A stretch of DNA of 64,000 nt from Bryobacterales bacterium (GTDB taxonomy: Bacteria; Acidobacteriota; Terriglobia; Bryobacterales; Bryobacteraceae). Of the stretch, positions 7,046-15,548 are shown in pieces. The stretch lies in contig PLOR01000019.1 of NCBI GenBank assembly GCA_003142185.1, forward strand, positions 1 to 64,000, given 5' to 3'. The notes beneath the pieces were generated by a model, which was not told the origin of the DNA, did no database searches, and was given only the letters and a program-made list of their open reading frames with translations. Every line of letters begins with the position of its first letter. Position 1 is the first letter of the stretch. The translations under genes and the position numbers were made by a program.

Positions 7046-7643
7046 GGCAAGCTAAAGCGTGCCCTACCAAATGGCCGAGTACCGAAGACATTCTGCCCCA
7101 TTTCCATCCCGACGGTGCGCACCTGTTTGTGACATGGCGCCTCGATGGGTTGTTGCCCACGCAGGCACCGGACGTCATCTATGCGACTCCCGGCCACGCG
7201 TTCGCCGCCGAGGATCGTGCGCTGGCCCAGAGCCATGAGCACCTATGGTTGAACGATACGCGAGTCGCGCGGCAAGTGGCGGAAGCGATTCGCAACGGCG
7301 AGAGCGAGAAGCGGTTCTATGAGTTGCAGGCTTGGGTCATCATGCCCAACCATGTGCATGTACTGCTGCTGCCGCGCGTGGCACCGGCCCGAATCACCCA
7401 TTGGCTCAAAGGGAAAACAGCCATGGAGGCGAATCTGCTGCTGGGACGGACGGGCGCGTTTTGGCAGCATGAGTCTTACGATCATTGGGTGAGAAACGAG
7501 CGCGAGTTCAATCGGATCGTGGCGTACATCGAAGAAAATCCGGTGTCGGCGGGGCTTGCGGCTGCGGTCGAGGACTGGCCTTGGTCAAGCGCAACACGGG
7601 CAAGTTGAAACATTTTCTGGGCAAGCTAAAGCATGCCCTACCA
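7046..7643. mobile_element. REP-RAYT unit: transposase gene between two directly repeated REP hairpins
   Basis: The transposase-like gene is bounded by two near-identical direct copies of a REP palindrome. The left copy GGCAAGCTAAAGCGTGCCC (7046) and the right copy GGCAAGCTAAAGCATGCCC (7620) are both followed by TACCA; they differ by one base. Inverted copies lie at 6954 and a further copy at 1985. RAYT genes are known to sit among the REP sequences they mobilise. No target-site duplication was identified. Confidence 0.65.
7129..7608 (+). CDS. REP-associated tyrosine transposase (RAYT, Y1_Tnp), N terminus frameshifted
   Basis: A Y1 transposase-like protein. The HUH metal site is 'WVIMPNHVHVLLL' (about residues 68-80 from the GTG). 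The probable catalytic Tyr lies in 'WQHESYDHWVRN' and the C-terminal family signature is 'VAYIEENPVSAGL'. RAYTs nick single-stranded REP hairpins. The GTG at 7129 is only the first open start. Homologous sequence continues upstream in the same frame to about 7090 (ILPHFHPDGAHLFVTWRLDG) without a start codon, whereas an ATG at 7071, directly after the left REP copy, encodes MAEYRR in the neighbouring frame. One extra base near 7086-7089 would explain this. The gene is therefore probably a recent pseudogene, or the site holds a sequencing error. Confidence 0.75.
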   Translation: MTWRLDGLLPTQAPDVIYATPGHAFAAEDRALAQSHEHLWLNDTRVARQVAEAIRNGESEKRFYELQAWVIMPNHVHVLLLPRVAPARITHWLKGKTAMEANLLLGRTGAFWQHESYDHWVRNEREFNRIVAYIEENPVSAGLAAAVEDWPWSSATRAS

Positions 7644-7654
7644 CAGTTCTCGCG

Positions 7655-9103
7655 TCAATCGGTCCAGTCGGTGGCTAAGCGCACCAGGGTGCGCACGGGC
7701 AAGCCGGTGGGGCCTTTGGGCATGTTGGGCTGGGGTTCGTCCAGATAGGCGGTGCCGGCGATATCCAGGTGGACCCACGGCGTGTCTTCGGCGAATTCCT
7801 TGAGGAAAATCGCGGCGGTGATGGCGCCGCCCCAGCGCGTACCGATGTTGGCAAGGTCGGCGAAGGGGCTCTTCAAGCCTTCCTTGTACTCGTCATCCAG
7901 CGGCATGGGCCACATGCGCTCGCCTTCGGCACGGGCGGCGCGCAAGACGCGGTCGCGCATGGCGTCGTTGTTCGAAAAGACGCCCGTGTAGATGTGGCCG
8001 AGCGCTACCACAATCGCGCCGGTGAGCGTGGCCGCATCCACCAGGTGGGTGCAACCCAGACGGCGCGCGTACGCCAGGGCATCGGCCAGAATGAGACGTC
8101 CCTCGGCATCGGTATTCAAAACCTCGATGGTTTTGCCGGACATGGCGGTGACGATATCGCCGGGGCGCTGGGCGCGGCTGCCGGGCATGTTTTCGACGCA
8201 GGGAATGAAGGCCGTCACGGCGAGCGGCGGTTTCAGTTGGGCGATGGCGCGCATGGCGCCGATCATGGCTGCGCCGCCGCACATATCGTACTTCATCTTC
8301 TCCATGCCCTCGGAGGGTTTGATGGAGATGCCGCCGGTGTCGAAGGTGACGCCCTTGCCGACCAAGCCGAGGTGCGCCGCCGAAGCGGCCGCGGGCGGCC
8401 GGTAGCGGAGGACGATGAGCGCGGGCGGTTCGGCGCTGCCCTGCGCCACGCCGAGCAGTGCGCCCATGCCGAGGCGCTCGAGGTCGCCGCGTTCGAGCAC
8501 CTCGCACTCCAGGCCCTGTTCCTGAGCCATCTCGCGCGCGGCAGCGGCCATTTTCAGCGGGGTGAGGAGATTGGCGGGCTCGTTCGCCAGCGCGCGCGTG
8601 AAGTTCTGGGATTCGGCGAGCACCTGGCCGCGCAATACCGCGGCGTCGAGATCGGCGGTGCCGTTCGGGCACACCACGGTAAACGAGGCCAGCGCCGTCT
8701 TGTCGTTGCCGGTCTTGTGGCGATCGGGTTCGAAGTCACCGAGGATGGCTCCCTCGACGGCGGCCGAGGCGAATTCGGCGCCGGTGCGGATTCCCTCGAG
8801 CAGCACCGCCGCCGACAGCACCTTTTTCTTTTTCAGGAAGCGGACCGAGGCGGCCACCAGCTTGCGCATTTCGGCCGAGTCGAAACGGTCGGCCTTTCCG
8901 GCGCCGGCCAGCAGCACGCGCGCGGCGGCGGCGCCGGCTGGGTTGTGCAGCAGCGTGAATTCGGCCGCCTTGCCAGCCACTTCGCCGGCGTCGACAAATG
9001 GAGCGGCGCCGAAGCGCGGTTCCTTTTCTCCTTCGAAGACCGGCACAATCAGGGCGCCGGCGGCAATCTGTTCGGCGGGATTACGTTCGAGCGTGATTTT
9101 CAT
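7655..9103 (-). CDS. pepA: Leucyl aminopeptidase (M17 family)
   Basis: A 482-residue M17 cytosol aminopeptidase. The N-terminal half is the macro-domain-like regulatory region. The catalytic half begins near residue 190 and carries the metal and active-site residues: 'GKGVTFDTGGISIKPSEGM' (Lys and Asp ligands), 'MKYDMCGGAAMIG' (Asp ligand) and the family signature 'NTDAEGRLIL' (Asp and Glu ligands plus the catalytic Arg). It removes N-terminal residues from peptides in the cytoplasm as a hexamer. Length is normal (about 480-500). The gene ends 47 bases before the RAYT stop (convergent), and its start is 71 bases from the divergent SDR gene. Confidence 0.95.
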   Translation of the reverse strand: MKITLERNPAEQIAAGALIVPVFEGEKEPRFGAAPFVDAGEVAGKAAEFTLLHNPAGAAAARVLLAGAGKADRFDSAEMRKLVAASVRFLKKKKVLSAAVLLEGIRTGAEFASAAVEGAILGDFEPDRHKTGNDKTALASFTVVCPNGTADLDAAVLRGQVLAESQNFTRALANEPANLLTPLKMAAAAREMAQEQGLECEVLERGDLERLGMGALLGVAQGSAEPPALIVLRYRPPAAASAAHLGLVGKGVTFDTGGISIKPSEGMEKMKYDMCGGAAMIGAMRAIAQLKPPLAVTAFIPCVENMPGSRAQRPGDIVTAMSGKTIEVLNTDAEGRLILADALAYARRLGCTHLVDAATLTGAIVVALGHIYTGVFSNNDAMRDRVLRAARAEGERMWPMPLDDEYKEGLKSPFADLANIGTRWGGAITAAIFLKEFAEDTPWVHLDIAGTAYLDEPQPNMPKGPTGLPVRTLVRLATDWTD

Positions 9104-9174
9104 CAGCTATGATTGTCCCGAACCGCGGCGCGGCTTGCAAATGCGGGGTGCGCGTCGGCTACAATGCGGTCACG

Positions 9175-9933
9175 ATGGAAACCGATTTCTTGCAGGGACG
9201 CACGGCGGTCATCACAGGCGGCAGCCGGGGGCTGGGAAAGGCGATCGCGGTGGCGCTCGGGTCGGCCGGGGCGCGGCTGGCGCTGGTTTCCCGCGACGCG
9301 GCCGCGCTCGAAGCTGCGGCAGCGGAGATCCGCGGCGGCGGAGCGGAGGTAGAAGTCTTTCCCACAGACGTGACCGACGAGCGGCAGGTACGGCAGTTGG
9401 AGCGCGACGTCCTGGCCCGGTTCGAGCGCGTAGATATTCTGGTGAACAATGCCGGCACCAACGTGCGCCGCGCGGTGGAAGAGTTCACGCTGGAAGATTG
9501 GAACAAAGTCATCTCGACCAACCTGACGAGCGCGTTTCTGCTGTGCCGGTCCTTTGTGCCCCAGATGAAAGGCCGCGGATACGGGCGGATTCTCAATCTG
9601 ACTTCGACCATGAGCCATGTGTCTTTGCCTGGGCGGGCAGCCTATTCGGCTAGCAAAGCCGGCCTGCTGGGATTAACCAGAGCGCTGGCGCTGGAGCTTG
9701 CCATGGAGGGAATCACGGTGGTCGCCATCAGCCCGGGGCCGTTCGTCACGGAGATGAACACGCCGCTGCTGGAGGACCCGGCCCTGAATGCGCAATTCAT
9801 CTCGCGAATTCCGGCCGGGCGCTGGGGGGAAGTGCGGGAGGTGGGCCGGCTCGCCTTGTTCCTGTGCTCGCCGGACGCCGGGTTCATCACCGGAACCGAC
9901 ATTCTGATCGACGGGGGATGGACCGCGCAATAG
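9175..9933 (+). CDS. SDR-family NAD(P)-dependent oxidoreductase
   Basis: A 252-residue classical short-chain dehydrogenase. The cofactor motif is TGGSRGLG (about 14-21), NNAG lies at about 92-95, the active-site Tyr/Lys are in 'YSASK' (about 158-162), and 'SPGPFVTEMN' is the C-terminal substrate-loop start. The closest textbook groups are 3-oxoacyl-ACP reductase and gluconate 5-dehydrogenase; the substrate cannot be assigned. The ATG at 9175 is chosen because the leader in the frame from 9109 is not conserved SDR sequence. It stands alone, divergent from pepA. A stem-loop begins at its stop codon. Confidence 0.9.
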   Translation: METDFLQGRTAVITGGSRGLGKAIAVALGSAGARLALVSRDAAALEAAAAEIRGGGAEVEVFPTDVTDERQVRQLERDVLARFERVDILVNNAGTNVRRAVEEFTLEDWNKVISTNLTSAFLLCRSFVPQMKGRGYGRILNLTSTMSHVSLPGRAAYSASKAGLLGLTRALALELAMEGITVVAISPGPFVTEMNTPLLEDPALNAQFISRIPAGRWGEVREVGRLALFLCSPDAGFITGTDILIDGGWTAQ

Positions 9934-10003
9934 CGGGCGGTTCGATAACGTACACTATTTAACGCTCCGCCCGCAAGAACCCCGCGACGGCGCCGCGGGT
10001 TCG
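9933..10003 (+). terminator. Tandem stem-loops after the SDR gene
   Basis: GCGGGCGG (9933-9940) pairs with CCGCCCGC (9967-9974) around a 26-base AT-richer loop. A second GC-rich hairpin follows (GAACCC...GGGTTC, about 9977-10003, one bulge). There is no T-run, so this would be an atypical terminator or a stability hairpin. It lies between the SDR gene and the next ATG at 10021. Confidence 0.4.
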
Positions 10004-10020
10004 GGCTATCATCGAAGCAT

Positions 10021-10554
10021 ATGAAAAAAGCGCTGACAGTTCTCTCAGCGGCATTATGCCTTTCCTTGGTTGGCGTGGCGCAGGAAAAGAAAGGTGGGAA
10101 ACCGGAAGTGGGGGGCGGCTACATCCCCAAGCACGGTCCCGCCCCGGCGCATCAGGCAGCGCCGGCGCCGGCTTCGGCGAAAGGCAATCGGGTCGCGGAC
10201 AAGGCCGGGCATCCGGAAGTTCCTCACGTTCACACGACCGGCGAATGGGTTGGGCACGACTCCGGCAAGGGCGACGCGGCGTATCATCTGGACAAACCGT
10301 GGGAGCATGGCCGCTTCCCGGGAGGCATAGGCAAAGGTCACGTGTTCCGGCTGGTGGGCGGCGGCCCGCAGCGGTTCTGGTTTGGCGGTTTCTATTTCAA
10401 CGTGGCTGACCCCGACATCGCATTTTGCGATGGCTGGCTGTGGGACACGGATCAGATCGTGCTGTACGACGATCCCGACCATGTGGGCTGGTACCTGGCC
10501 TACAACGTTCGCTTGGGCACGTACGTTCACGTAATGTATTTGGGCAATTCATAG
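10021..10554 (+). CDS. Secreted hypothetical protein
   Basis: A 177-residue protein with a clear signal peptide (residues 1-20, cleavage around GVAQE). An Ala/Pro/Gly/Lys-rich low-complexity spacer follows (about 22-60), then a C-terminal domain of about 110 residues rich in aromatic and Asp residues ('[45 protein letters not shown]'). I do not recognise a named family. The repeated Asp/aromatic turns resemble small beta-rich periplasmic domains. It is monocistronic: the preceding gene ends 88 bases upstream behind hairpins, and the next small gene begins 150 bases downstream. Function unknown. Confidence 0.65.
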   Translation: MKKALTVLSAALCLSLVGVAQEKKGGKPEVGGGYIPKHGPAPAHQAAPAPASAKGNRVADKAGHPEVPHVHTTGEWVGHDSGKGDAAYHLDKPWEHGRFPGGIGKGHVFRLVGGGPQRFWFGGFYFNVADPDIAFCDGWLWDTDQIVLYDDPDHVGWYLAYNVRLGTYVHVMYLGNS

Positions 10555-10706
10555 CAAGGGAGGGGCGGCGAGCACCTGATAGCTTTGTTGTCCGGCAATC
10601 GCCTGCTTCAGCCGGGCGAAACACGTTGGCGTCGAGGTTGGGGGTGTCGCGTTGAATGTTGTTACAATGCGACAGCGGGCTGAAGGAGTCATTGGAAGCG
10701 AATTGC

Positions 10707-10931
10707 ATGTGGTCCTGTCCCAGTTGCGGAGGGCACGACGTCCGGCGGTCCCGTGCGCGGGGTTTGCTGGATGACGTGATGTCCAACTTCCGCCGGTTTC
10801 CGTTTCGGTGCCGGGCTTGCTCCCGCCGGTTTTACCGGTACGTTGCGGCTGGCGGCGAAGAAGTGGAAGTCGAGCGGGACACCGAAGACACGCCAGCCGA
10901 AAGCCCTCACGGGACCAACAGCCAGCGCTGA
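10707..10931 (+). CDS. Small zinc-ribbon protein
   Basis: A protein of about 74 residues starting 'MWSCPSCGGHDVRR' (ATG 10707; a TTG at 10692 or the frame from 10656 are alternative starts). Two Cys pairs, CPSC near the N terminus and CRAC about 25 residues later, form a typical zinc ribbon. The C-terminal third is acidic and probably unstructured. Arg-rich stretches between the pairs suggest nucleic-acid contact, which is inference. An AAGGAG motif at 10683 is too far from the ATG and too close to the TTG for a clean start decision. It is convergent with the deaminase gene, with stops 24 bases apart. Confidence 0.55.
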   Translation: MWSCPSCGGHDVRRSRARGLLDDVMSNFRRFPFRCRACSRRFYRYVAAGGEEVEVERDTEDTPAESPHGTNSQR

Positions 10932-10955
10932 GCACCGGTCAGCGTAAAGCTTGGG

Positions 10956-11408
10956 TTAAACCCGCCGTACAACCACGCCGGCTTCACCGAACAGCACTTC
11001 CACCATGCCGAAATGCTCGTCGTAATACTGGCTGGAATATTCGGTCATGCGTTGGCGCGAAACCACCACCTGGACAATCCCCGCCTGCACGACGGCGCGC
11101 GCGCAGTCCATGCAGGGCATAATCTCGACGTAGATGGTGCAGCCCTCGGTGGCCGTGCCGGCGCGCGCCGCATTGCAGATGGCGTTGCGCTCGGCGTGCT
11201 CGATCCACAAGTACTTGGTGGGACGCACCAGGCGCTCCGGCACGTCGTCGCGAATACCGCGCGGAAACGAGTTGTAGCCGGTGGAGCGGATCTCGTGGTT
11301 GGGCCCGACGACAACGCAGCCGATCTGCGTATTCGGATCCTTGCTGCGAGCCGCCACCACTTTACAGATATCCAGATAATACTGGTCCCACCCGGGGAGA
11401 TTGCGCAT
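10956..11408 (-). CDS. comEB: dCMP deaminase / ComEB family
   Basis: A 150-residue zinc-dependent deaminase. The zinc and catalytic residues are visible as 'IEHAERNAI' (His and the proton-shuttling Glu) and 'PCMDCARAVVQAGI' (two Cys ligands). 'DPNTQIGCVVVGPN' and 'STGYNSFPRGI' near the N terminus are typical of the dCMP/ComEB group, which converts dCMP to dUMP for thymidylate supply. The ATG at 11408 (MRNLPGWDQYYLD) matches family starts; the frame upstream to 11438 is not conserved. The tRNA-Gln gene lies about 110 bases upstream on the opposite strand. Confidence 0.9.
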   Translation of the reverse strand: MRNLPGWDQYYLDICKVVAARSKDPNTQIGCVVVGPNHEIRSTGYNSFPRGIRDDVPERLVRPTKYLWIEHAERNAICNAARAGTATEGCTIYVEIMPCMDCARAVVQAGIVQVVVSRQRMTEYSSQYYDEHFGMVEVLFGEAGVVVRRV

Positions 11409-11516
11409 AGTTCCCGCAACTGTATCACAGGCGCGCACTCGCCGGGAGCGTGCATTGTCGCGCGCGTTGCAGCGCGGCTGCGGAAGACGCTACACTGGAG
11501 ACAATTCCACCGGAAT

Positions 11517-11590
11517 TCCCCGGTCGTCTAATGGTAGGACAGCGGCCTTTGGAGCCGTGAATCGTGGTTCGAATCCATGCCGGGGAGCCA
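11517..11590 (+). tRNA. tRNA-Gln (anticodon TTG)
   Basis: A full cloverleaf of 74 bases. The acceptor stem is TCCCCGG (11517-11523) with CCGGGGA (11580-11586), the discriminator is G and CCA (11588-11590) is encoded. The anticodon stem GCGGC/GCCGT encloses loop CTTTGGA, giving anticodon TTG (codon CAA). The T arm is CGTGG TTCGAAT CCATG. All stems pair, with one G-T in the T stem and one in the anticodon stem. Confidence 0.95.
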
Positions 11591-12197
11591 AATTGCATCG
11601 CATTCATTCCATTAGGCGCTCGGATGTGCGGGAGAGCTAAACCGCTTGTATTTAGGTTCGAATCCTCGCTGCCCCATGTGGAGAAGCACCGAAACACCGG
11701 GGTCTTGTCTGGATTCCAGCTAAATGGCCTCTTCAGTCCCGAGACGGACCTGATTCTCCCATCGCTACGAAAGCCAGACTCCCGAGTTGGCGCATTCCGG
11801 CCACAGCCAGAGTAATCGGTAAACGCTGGCGACCAGGGAGGACTTTGGCGCCGCGATGCCGGATCTCTCGCAGAGGAGGTGCGCCCGGCGACGCCCGGCG
11901 CACCTCTTCCTTGCTGGTAGGTGGTCAGTTTGAATCGGGAGCCATGGCGGTTGCCTCTACTGGAGTGACGGTTGCGAACTCTCTACGGGCTTGAAGAGCT
12001 GCGTCCGGTATCGTGGGGCGAGGGCCTGAACCGGAACGAACGGACGCCACATTCTAAACTGGCCCCTACCCCCACCTGACAACGGGCCGGCTTTCGTTTC
12101 GATCCGGCGATGCCTTTCTTGCGGCTGTGGCCTGACGGTGCGCCCACGCTGGTTGGCCCACCTCCGCTACCTGAGGTTGCGCGAGGCGGAAAGGCGA
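11591..12197. other. Intergenic region with tRNA-like fragment and one strong hairpin
   Basis: No convincing gene. At about 11650-11676 there is a T-arm-like string (AGGTTCGAATCCT) followed by GCTGCCCCA. It resembles the 3' end of a tRNA, but no acceptor or anticodon stem can be formed, so it is not called as a gene. A perfect 10-bp hairpin lies at 11876-11885/11897-11906 (GAGGTGCGCC), about 290 bases beyond the stop of the leftward VCBS gene; no T-run follows in either direction. Confidence 0.5.
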
Positions 12198-15100
12198 TCA
12201 CTGCGCCACGGGAATCATGGCTCCGGTGGGCGAACTGGTGCCGTCGTAGGTCGCGAGCACCTGGTTGTCGCCGTTAGCGGCATTCGATGGCACCACCGCG
12301 TTGATCTGGTACAGCCCCGGGCTGATCAGCCCGGCGAATTGCACGGTAGCCGTGGTGCCGCCGATGGTGACCTGCGGCCAGGGGGTGGGCAGCGCGCCCG
12401 TCTGCACATCCGAGCCCGCCGTCAACGTTGAAACCGGCAGGCCGAAGCCATCGCCGAACAGCAGGATGGTCTCGCCCGGTGTGGCCGGTGTGAACGTGTA
12501 CCCCGGCACCGACATGGAGGCCGGCCCCAGCAGGCTGTAATCGGCGTGCATGGCGGCAATGTGGATGCCGTCGCCGAAGCGCAGGAATCCCGGCGACACC
12601 GTTTGCAGGTTCGCCGTATAGGGAGCGCTGGTTGTGGTTCCATTGTTCACTGTTACCGCGACCGGACCAGTGGTGGAATCGAGCGGCGTCAGCACATTCA
12701 CCTGCGCGGAGCTGATGAAGTAGATATACGCCGGCTCGCCGTTCACGGTGACGCTCACGCCATCCAAATCGGTCGGCATCAGGCCGGACGCGAAAGATGG
12801 CGCGCTGCTCCAAACGAGCCCGCCCACGCCGGCTGGCGCCAGGTTGGACCCGTAGATGGACACCCACGCATTCTGCGCGATGTTGGCGCTTCCGCCAGAG
12901 ACGCCGACGCCGGTGATGAGGGGAGTGGCGACCTGTGTCGTCTGCACCGCGGGAGACCCGCCAAGGTAGACGGCCGTGCCGCCAGCGCCCGAGCCGCTGC
13001 CGCCCGCAAGGGCGATCAAGGGGCGGCCGCTTTTCCGCACTATGGATGCGGCGAACTGGGCATCCGGCCCGGCGCCGTCGTATATCGCGTCTTGAAATGT
13101 CCCGTCGCCATTGCCGAGGCGGTGGGTGGCCTCGGTGTCTCCACAGCAATGCGGTAGAAACAGGTCCAGTTTGCCATCGCCGTTCAGGTCCACGAGCAAG
13201 GGCGCACCGGTGCCGAAATCGTCGTCCATCACGGGTCCGGCCTTGAAGGTGCCATCACCGTTGCCCAGCATCACCGCGAGTTTGAAGGTGACGTCGGCAT
13301 CCCAGTAGGCGACCACCAGGTCCGCGTGGCCGTCGCCATTCACGTCGCCGATTGCGAATCCCTGCGGCGTGATCCCACTCTCGGCGAAAGTAACGTTGAT
13401 GGGCGCCTGCAGCGTGCCGTCTCCTTTGTTCAGGAAAACCAGCACACCGCCGCCTTGCCCATCCGGGTTCGCCACGGCGGCAACCACGTCGGGTTTGCCG
13501 TCGCCGTTCAAGTCGGCTACGTGGACCTGAAGCACGGGAAACTGCCCCGATGAATAACTCGCGGCAGCGCCGAACGTGCCATCGCCTTTGCCAAGCAGGA
13601 TGGAAACTCCGCCGCCCGTGCCCAATGGGAAAGCCCCGCCGTCACCCACCACCGCGTCCAGCTTGCCGTCCCCGTTGAAATCCGCAAGCTCCACCGAGAC
13701 GGGCCGCAAACCGGCAGGATAGGTCTGGAACGTGCCCAACGTTCCGTCTCCTCTGCCCAGCAGCACGGAGAGGGTGCCCGGCTGCCCTGGCGAGGAACCC
13801 GAGCTCGCAGCCACCACATCCAACTTCCCGTCGCCGGTCAAGTCCCCCACCGCCACGCCGGCCGGGGAATCGCCCGCGAGGGACGCCGCATAAGTCGTAG
13901 GCTGGTCGAGCGTAGCGCCCCCAAGTGCCACCACCACGCCGCCGCCGCCGGCGCCGCCCTGGTCTGCGCCAATCACGTCGGGTATGCCGTCCCCGTTCAG
14001 GTCCGCAAGGGCCACGCCGGCGATTTGATTGCCCAGCCGATGGACAACGCGCCCGCTGAGGCCGCCTTTGACGCCGATGAACATACGCACCTGCTGAGTA
14101 AGATCGTCGGCCGCCACAAGGGCATACCCGTTCGCCGCCGGCAGCAACGCGATGCTCGCGGGCCCCGTCCCGATGGCAAACTCGCGTTCGAATTGAAAGG
14201 AGCCGTCTCCCTGGCCGAGAAGAAACGTCACCTTGTTGCGATCGTAGGCTGCCACGGCCAGGTCGAGTTTGCCGTCCCCATTCAGATCGGCATACGCCAG
14301 AAACGGCAGGCTGAACTGGCCCGACGCTGTTGAGGTCACCGCCTTCCGCATGGTTCCGTCGCCGTTGCCGAGCAGCGCCGATACGGTGCCGTTCACCGAA
14401 CTGGCAGTGACGATATCGGGTTTGCCGTCGCCGTTGAAATCGGCCACCACCATCGACGCCGGGTACTGGTCCACGGCGTACGCCACCGGCGCCTGGAACG
14501 TGCCATCGCCGTTCCCCAGCAGGATCGAAACCTCGGCGTTGCCGGCGTTGGTGACGGCAAGATCCACCTTGCCGTCGCCGTTGAAGTCGGCCGCGGCGAT
14601 GCTTCCCGGGTATGGCCCGGCCGAGAGCGTCGTGGCGGGCTGGAAGGTGCCGTCGCCGTTATTGAGCAGAAGGTAAACGGCTCCGAGATCGGTCGCGGTG
14701 TTTCCGCCGGCACCGCTGACGATGATGTCCGGTTTACCGTCGCCGTTGACGTCGGCCACAATCACTTGGGTGCCCGCTTCGCCGATCGGGTACAGGGTGT
14801 GTGCGTTCCAGCCGGAGGGACTCTTGCCCAGGTTGACGTAGACGGCGTTTCCGCCGAGGCGAACGGCATCGAGCACGCCGTCGCCATTGAGGTCCGCGAC
14901 GGCAACCGGGCCAGCGTCCTGTCCGTGCCGGGAAGCCGGCGCGCCGGAGACGGCCGACGCGAGGGGCCCTCCCAACAAATCCTCAAACAGGTGCTGCAAC
15001 GTATCGCCGCGCGCGTGCCACATCACCGGCAATTGCCCTGGCTTTGCGGTCCCGAGTACCAGGTCGCCCGCGGACGGTGCCGCGGCTGCACGGCTCCGCA

Positions 15101-15548
15101 CAAGGTTCGGAAGCTCCTGATTGAAGATGTTGTACCCCGGATCGAGGATCCACGGGGCGTTCGACACAGAGGGGTCGAATGGTATCAGGTCACCACCGGG
15201 AAGGGGCGGAAGGTCGGGCGGCGGGTCGGGGAGATCCTCGAAAGGATCGTCGAAAGGAGGGGGAGGTAAAGGGATATCATCGAAAGGATCGTCTGGAGGA
15301 AACGGAATATCAAGCGGGTAGGGCGGGTCCGGGATGTCCCAGGGGTCGAATTGGAACTCGTCCGGGTCTGGAGGAAAAGCGTCGGGATTCTGCAACGCCT
15401 GGTCTGCTGACTGGCCCGTGGCAGTCGCGGCGTGAGGCGAGAGGGTGTGACCGGGTGCATGTCTGTGCGCGTTGGGCGGCGCACTCTGCGCGTTAGGCCC
15501 GCGGACAGACAAAAAGAGTATGACGGCGAACGTCAGGCAGCGTCTCAT
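12198..15548 (-). CDS. Giant secreted FG-GAP/VCBS-repeat protein with Solibacter-type C-terminal domain
   Basis: A 1116-residue protein. ATG 15548 has a GAGGGGAAC ribosome-binding site, better than the GTG at 15560. After a signal peptide (about 1-20) comes an unusual Pro/Asp-rich low-complexity stretch (about 50-125, runs of DPP, FPPD and LPPPPFDD). From about 195 to 880 there are many copies of the Ca-binding FG-GAP/VCBS unit 'VADLNGDGKPDIV ... LLGNGDGTF', which predicts a beta-propeller array. The last 240 residues ('AQNAWVSIYGSNLAP' to 'LYQINAVVPSNAA') match the Solibacter C-terminal domain found on large secreted proteins of this lineage. It is probably exported and extracellular or surface-bound. 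It is monocistronic, with about 770 bases of gene-poor DNA upstream. Confidence 0.9.
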   Translation of the reverse strand: MRRCLTFAVILFLSVRGPNAQSAPPNAHRHAPGHTLSPHAATATGQSADQALQNPDAFPPDPDEFQFDPWDIPDPPYPLDIPFPPDDPFDDIPLPPPPFDDPFEDLPDPPPDLPPLPGGDLIPFDPSVSNAPWILDPGYNIFNQELPNLVRSRAAAAPSAGDLVLGTAKPGQLPVMWHARGDTLQHLFEDLLGGPLASAVSGAPASRHGQDAGPVAVADLNGDGVLDAVRLGGNAVYVNLGKSPSGWNAHTLYPIGEAGTQVIVADVNGDGKPDIIVSGAGGNTATDLGAVYLLLNNGDGTFQPATTLSAGPYPGSIAAADFNGDGKVDLAVTNAGNAEVSILLGNGDGTFQAPVAYAVDQYPASMVVADFNGDGKPDIVTASSVNGTVSALLGNGDGTMRKAVTSTASGQFSLPFLAYADLNGDGKLDLAVAAYDRNKVTFLLGQGDGSFQFEREFAIGTGPASIALLPAANGYALVAADDLTQQVRMFIGVKGGLSGRVVHRLGNQIAGVALADLNGDGIPDVIGADQGGAGGGGVVVALGGATLDQPTTYAASLAGDSPAGVAVGDLTGDGKLDVVAASSGSSPGQPGTLSVLLGRGDGTLGTFQTYPAGLRPVSVELADFNGDGKLDAVVGDGGAFPLGTGGGVSILLGKGDGTFGAAASYSSGQFPVLQVHVADLNGDGKPDVVAAVANPDGQGGGVLVFLNKGDGTLQAPINVTFAESGITPQGFAIGDVNGDGHADLVVAYWDADVTFKLAVMLGNGDGTFKAGPVMDDDFGTGAPLLVDLNGDGKLDLFLPHCCGDTEATHRLGNGDGTFQDAIYDGAGPDAQFAASIVRKSGRPLIALAGGSGSGAGGTAVYLGGSPAVQTTQVATPLITGVGVSGGSANIAQNAWVSIYGSNLAPAGVGGLVWSSAPSFASGLMPTDLDGVSVTVNGEPAYIYFISSAQVNVLTPLDSTTGPVAVTVNNGTTTSAPYTANLQTVSPGFLRFGDGIHIAAMHADYSLLGPASMSVPGYTFTPATPGETILLFGDGFGLPVSTLTAGSDVQTGALPTPWPQVTIGGTTATVQFAGLISPGLYQINAVVPSNAANGDNQVLATYDGTSSPTGAMIPVAQ

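Noticed and set aside
7769-9112. A 447-codon open frame on the + strand
   Set aside because: Antisense to pepA, whose M17 motifs are unambiguous.
11876-11906. Rho-independent terminator for the VCBS gene
   Set aside because: The hairpin is perfect but about 290 bases past the stop and has no T-run in the leftward direction.
12900-14950. Tandem DNA repeats of about 60-190 bases
   Set aside because: They encode the Ca-binding DLNGDGKPD motifs of FG-GAP/VCBS repeats and are not independent repeats.
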